Of a stretch of DNA of 64,000 bases, positions 61,014 to 64,000 are shown piece by piece. This DNA is from Saprospira grandis (GTDB lineage Bacteria; Bacteroidota; Bacteroidia; Chitinophagales; Saprospiraceae), in contig NZ_CP110854.1 of the NCBI RefSeq assembly GCF_027594745.1, forward strand, positions 2,869,501 to 2,933,500. The letters are read 5' to 3'. Positions within the stretch are counted from its first letter, which is position 1. Every line of letters begins with the position of its first letter. Made by a program: the position numbers and the translations under genes. Below the pieces are notes generated by a model, which ran no database searches, was not told where the DNA came from, and worked only from the letters and a program-made list of their open reading frames with translations.

Positions 61014-63260
61014 TTAGATTTCATCATCTTGGCTCAGGCCTCTAAAGCCCTTACCTACGCGTTCGCCATCTTTATATTCAACGACAAAGGCTTTGGTAAA
61101 TTGAGTAGAGTTGATAATATGATATAAGATGTTTAGTGCTTCCGTTTTCTTTTTAAAGCCAATGCTGCCGTCTATATTGCGGCCCGGCGGCACCACCAAT
61201 ACCCGAGTAATATTGAGCTCGATGGTCTCAAAGCTTAGGGCATAGTCGCCCAAGGGGCCTTCTTGTAGCTCTTCGTATTTAGCGGCCTTGTATCGGCGCA
61301 CGGCAGAGACCTGAATGACATAAGAAACACCTTCTTCGGCTGCATCTTCTTGGCTTTCGTCATAGTGTTTATGTAGGCCTTTGCCTAGCTTTTTATTATT
61401 GCTGGGGAGGGCTTCTTTGGGCTCTTCTTTAGGGGGCGTATTGGCCACAATAGGCTCTTCCTCTTCCATCAGTGGCAAGAGGTTGTTTTTGGCCCAATAG
61501 ACTTTATTGGAGGGCGAGCGGGCGGCAATTTTAGCCACTCGTTCATAGAGCTCTGCCTCGGTACTGCCTGCCGGATAAGCCTTGCCCGTTTGAGGATCTT
61601 CTGCTCGCTTGGGCAATTTAAAGGCTTTTTCTTCTCCAATATATTCTTGAGGAACAATGGCAAAGAATGGGCTCTTAAATTCTTTGGGTGGATTTTGGGC
61701 CACTACTTCTGCAGGCCGCAAGGCAATGGGGTTGTTCTGCGTCTCCGATCGCTTAATATCTAGGGTGGCCAGCTCAAAACTAGCGGTTTGATAGCCTTCT
61801 GCGGTGAGTAGGACCAAATAGCGCTTGTTGGCGTCTAGGCTGATGCTATAGCCCTGAGCAGTAAGTTTGGCACTATAAACCAGTTCTTCATTGCCTGCGG
61901 TTTGCTCAAAAAGCTGTAGCTGTACGCCTTCAATTGGCGTCTTTTTGGGGTCGTTCTCGGCATAGATAATTCCCTCCACTTTGAGCTCGATATTTTTAGC
62001 CGCTCCCAGATAGTAGATGTTTTCATTGGCTGGGGCGGTTTGTCCTTCTATGCTGCGGTTAGATACAAAGAAACTCCCTTTGGCCCCTTCTGTATAATAG
62101 AGTTCATCGGCGGGGGAGTTGATGGGGAAGCCCAGGTTTTGGGCCAGCTCCCAACCCTTGCCCGTAGATTGGGCCTTGAAAAGGTCTAGACCGCCCGCAC
62201 TCAAATGCCCATTAGAGCTAAAGTATAGCGCCTGGTCTTTTTCCGAATAGTAGGGACTCAATTCATCGGCAAAGGTGTTAATATTTGGCCCTAGGTTTTG
62301 GGGCAAAGAGAAGTTGAAGGACTTGCTTTCTGCCTGTCGAATCGACCGCCAGATGTCATAACCGCCCTTGCTACCCGGACGATCCGAGGCAAAGTATAGG
62401 ATTTCTTTCCCATCTTGCTCGACCACAAAGGGGTAGCTACTATTATAGTCGCTTCCATTGATATAAATGGGCAGCGGAATGGGGTTGGACCAGCGCCCAC
62501 TTTCCTGCACCAGCAGATAGATGGCATATTTTCCCTTCTTATTTTTCATCGAAAAATAGAAGCGGCGGCCATCTGCGGTAAAGCTTCCCCCGGCAAAGTC
62601 GCCATTGATCTTGGCATTGCCTGCAAAGGGGGCGGCCTTGCTCCAGCTATCTATATCGCCTGTTTTTTCACTGCTATAAAGCACTGTTTTGCGGTCTCTA
62701 CTCGAGCTAAAATAAAGCTGTCCATTTAACCAGATGGGGGCAAACTCATTCTTTTCTCCATTGATTTGGCTAGACAACAGCTGTAGGGGCAGCTCTTTGG
62801 CTTGTTCTGCGGCCTTGATCCCAAACTGGCAGCCATCAATTTCATGGCTAGCCCGCTCCTTCCAATAATCGGCTTGGGGACCATCATATTGTCCAATAAA
62901 CTGTCGAAATGCCGATTCTGCCTGTTTATACTCTCCAGTTTGCTTTAGGGCCAAGGCATATTTCATCCCCACCAATTCATAATCTTTTTTGTCTTCGGCC
63001 TTGGCAATGACCAAATACTTTAGGGCCTGGGAATAATCTCTGGCCTTCAAAAAATAGTCTCCAGCCAAATAGGCCAGGTCCAATTGGCTGCGCTTAAGCT
63101 CAAAAGCTTGTCCATAACGGATGCCGGCCAAGGCAAAGTCTCTGTCGGCCGCTGCGGCCTCGGCTTCTTTCTTTAGGTCTTTCCAATTTGTCTGTGCAGA
63201 CAAACTCCCCCATCCCAAACACAATAGAAGCAAAAAAATAGAAGTGGTTCGTAGTATCAT
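61014..63260 (-). CDS. TPR - PD40 propeller - SPOR-like envelope protein (paralogue 1)
   Basis: 748 aa with the same order as the following gene: signal (MILRTTSIFLLLLCLGWGSLSA-Q), TPRs (KDLKKEAEAAAADRDFALAGIRYGQAF), propeller (FAPIWLNGQLYFSSSRD, ILYFASDRPGSKGGYDIWRS, LGPNINTFADELSPYYSEKDQALYFSSNGHLSAGGLDLF), regulatory beta domain, and SPOR-like end (YVIQVSAVRRYKAAKYEELQEGPLGDY). The gene is 42 bases upstream of its paralogue, so the pair is an operon. A TATTTTTG -7-like box lies at 63376-63369. Role: likely envelope scaffold, perhaps T9SS or gliding; inference. Confidence 0.9.
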   Translation of the reverse strand: MILRTTSIFLLLLCLGWGSLSAQTNWKDLKKEAEAAAADRDFALAGIRYGQAFELKRSQLDLAYLAGDYFLKARDYSQALKYLVIAKAEDKKDYELVGMKYALALKQTGEYKQAESAFRQFIGQYDGPQADYWKERASHEIDGCQFGIKAAEQAKELPLQLLSSQINGEKNEFAPIWLNGQLYFSSSRDRKTVLYSSEKTGDIDSWSKAAPFAGNAKINGDFAGGSFTADGRRFYFSMKNKKGKYAIYLLVQESGRWSNPIPLPIYINGSDYNSSYPFVVEQDGKEILYFASDRPGSKGGYDIWRSIRQAESKSFNFSLPQNLGPNINTFADELSPYYSEKDQALYFSSNGHLSAGGLDLFKAQSTGKGWELAQNLGFPINSPADELYYTEGAKGSFFVSNRSIEGQTAPANENIYYLGAAKNIELKVEGIIYAENDPKKTPIEGVQLQLFEQTAGNEELVYSAKLTAQGYSISLDANKRYLVLLTAEGYQTASFELATLDIKRSETQNNPIALRPAEVVAQNPPKEFKSPFFAIVPQEYIGEEKAFKLPKRAEDPQTGKAYPAGSTEAELYERVAKIAARSPSNKVYWAKNNLLPLMEEEEPIVANTPPKEEPKEALPSNNKKLGKGLHKHYDESQEDAAEEGVSYVIQVSAVRRYKAAKYEELQEGPLGDYALSFETIELNITRVLVVPPGRNIDGSIGFKKKTEALNILYHIINSTQFTKAFVVEYKDGERVGKGFRGLSQDDEI

Positions 63261-63467
63261 TATTTACACCTTTTAGCGCGCCTTTTAGCAAAAGAAATTC
63301 CTAACTGGCACTTTAATCAAACTTTTTTTGGGGGCTAATTATTTCCTCAAGCAGAATTTTGCTGCTTACAAAAATACAGCTTTTAATCAGAATGAGCACT
63401 GCCCCTATAGTTTAGAATCGCTTTTTTTGTCTTTTGATGAGGCCTTTAGGTCCTTATAGTGAGTGGA

Positions 63468-63644
63468 TTTGGGGCCCGCGGCCGGCTAGCCTTTGGCTAG
63501 GTCGGCCGCCGCTATGCTTTGGGGCTCGCAGGTCTGCTCGGCCCTTCAGGCTTCACTTCGTTTCGCCTTTGGTCTGGCCTTCGGCCACCCCGCCGCAGCG
63601 CTGGGCCGTTTGGCCTTCGGCCATGGCGGCTTTGCCGCCTGCTA
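63468..63644 (+). repeat. Structured repeat, copy R21 (CCCGCGGCC subtype)
   Basis: TTTGGGGCCCGCGGCC, hairpin GGCTAGCctttGGCTAGG region, GGGGCTCGCAGGTCTG, CTCGGCCCTTC, stem AGGC/GCCT around TTCACTTCGTTTC as in R8, TTTGGTCTGGCC, GGCCttcGGCC, then GGCGGCtttGCCGCC. Confidence 0.88.
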
Positions 63645-63708
63645 CTTATGGCTTTGGGGCTTGGCCCTAGGGGTGTAGATGTAGAGGAGTAAAAAGATAT
63701 CATTCTGG

Positions 63709-64000
63709 GCGGAAGGTTTCAACCTTCCGCTCAGCAGCAGGATGTTCTAAAGGTCCTTTGTTGCTGTGGGTTTTAACCCACAGGTCTGACAATTCTTAAC
63801 AAACAGATATTGTTTTTGGGGCGGAATGTTTCAACTCAGAGGTATTATCATGTTTAATGTCTAAAGTGTTCATTTTAAAGGACCTGTAGGTTAAAACCTA
63901 CAGCAAGTGGGTGGCCAATAGGGATGATGAAAAAGGAGCCCAGGGTTAAAACCCTCGGCTCCTAACAAGCAGATATTGTTCTGGGCGGAAGGTTTCAACC
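63709..64000. repeat. Cluster of GGTTTCAACC-type palindromes at the window end
   Basis: GGAAGGTTTCAACCTTCC (inside 63709-63730), CTGTGGGTTTTAACCCACAG (63764-63783), a degenerate copy near 63820, CTGTAGGTTAAAACCTACAG (63884-63903), a stem GGAGCC(c)AGGGTTAAAACCCT(c)GGCTCC (63935-63962) and a copy cut by the window edge from 63985. The block CAGATATTGTT followed by GGGCGGAA occurs at about 63803 and 63970. No gene is present. Confidence 0.85.

Noticed and set aside
63709..64000. CRISPR-like array (GGTTTCAACC resembles some repeat ends)
   Set aside because: Repeats are palindromes with changing arms, spacing is irregular and no cas gene is present.

Overview
The window is chromosomal DNA from a member of the Bacteroidota, most likely Saprospirales (Saprospira-like; the genus is an inference, not a database result). 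The pointers are a PorP/SprF type IX secretion protein, a GWxTD lipoprotein, DUF2723, SPOR and OmpA envelope proteins, DUF3109, MtaB, many lipoproteins with short lipoboxes, and five promoters of the Bacteroidota form TTTG/TTG-N19-20-TAnnTTTG. No phage, plasmid, insertion sequence, CRISPR array or rRNA was seen.

Layout: 1-1842 is the end of a very large repetitive protein. 2.3-4.9 kb is a three-gene operon with two paralogous lipoproteins. 5-9.5 kb has initiator and elongator tRNA-Met, a two-domain PPIase, PdxJ and a nitroreductase. 9.5-14.4 kb has PorP/SprF, a lipoprotein, DUF3109 and a cation/proton antiporter. 14.4-15.9 kb is gene-free, with a 42-bp minisatellite and several structured repeats. 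15.9-20.9 kb has a C1 peptidase and DUF2723. 21-26.8 kb is an accessory island of small lipoproteins, a zincin-like protein behind a GTCT tetranucleotide tract, and decayed duplicates. 26.9-31.3 kb has an acyl-CoA carboxylase beta subunit, a voltage-gated-type channel and MtaB. 32.6-37.6 kb is a SpoIIM-DUF4129-DUF4350-MoxR operon. 37.7-63.3 kb is mostly housekeeping and envelope functions (asparaginase domain, LRR protein, MscS, HTTM, tRNA-Cys, VanX-like peptidase, SmpB, DtxR-type regulator, GWxTD, YbaK, TatC, OmpA, M29 peptidase, 3-hydroxyacyl-CoA dehydrogenase, K+ channel, SDR, and two tandem TPR-PD40-SPOR proteins).

The most striking signal is outside the genes. About 21 copies of a 120-240 bp, GC-rich, multi-hairpin element (called R1-R21 here) lie in nearly every larger intergenic gap, in both orientations. 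Short invariant blocks (GCTCGGCCCT, TTGGTCTG, TTTTGGGGC) separate stems whose sequence differs completely between copies while pairing is kept. A second family is made of short palindromes centred on GGTTTCAACC, often arranged as palindrome - small hairpin ending in ACC - palindrome; it is nested inside or beside the first family. R4 lies inside a predicted 5' leader, so at least one copy is probably transcribed.

The second notable item is the GTCT tract at 25815-25873. It lies directly after an ATG and before an open frame for a zincin-like protein. The number of repeats now puts the ATG out of frame, and one extra unit would restore it, as expected for translational phase variation.
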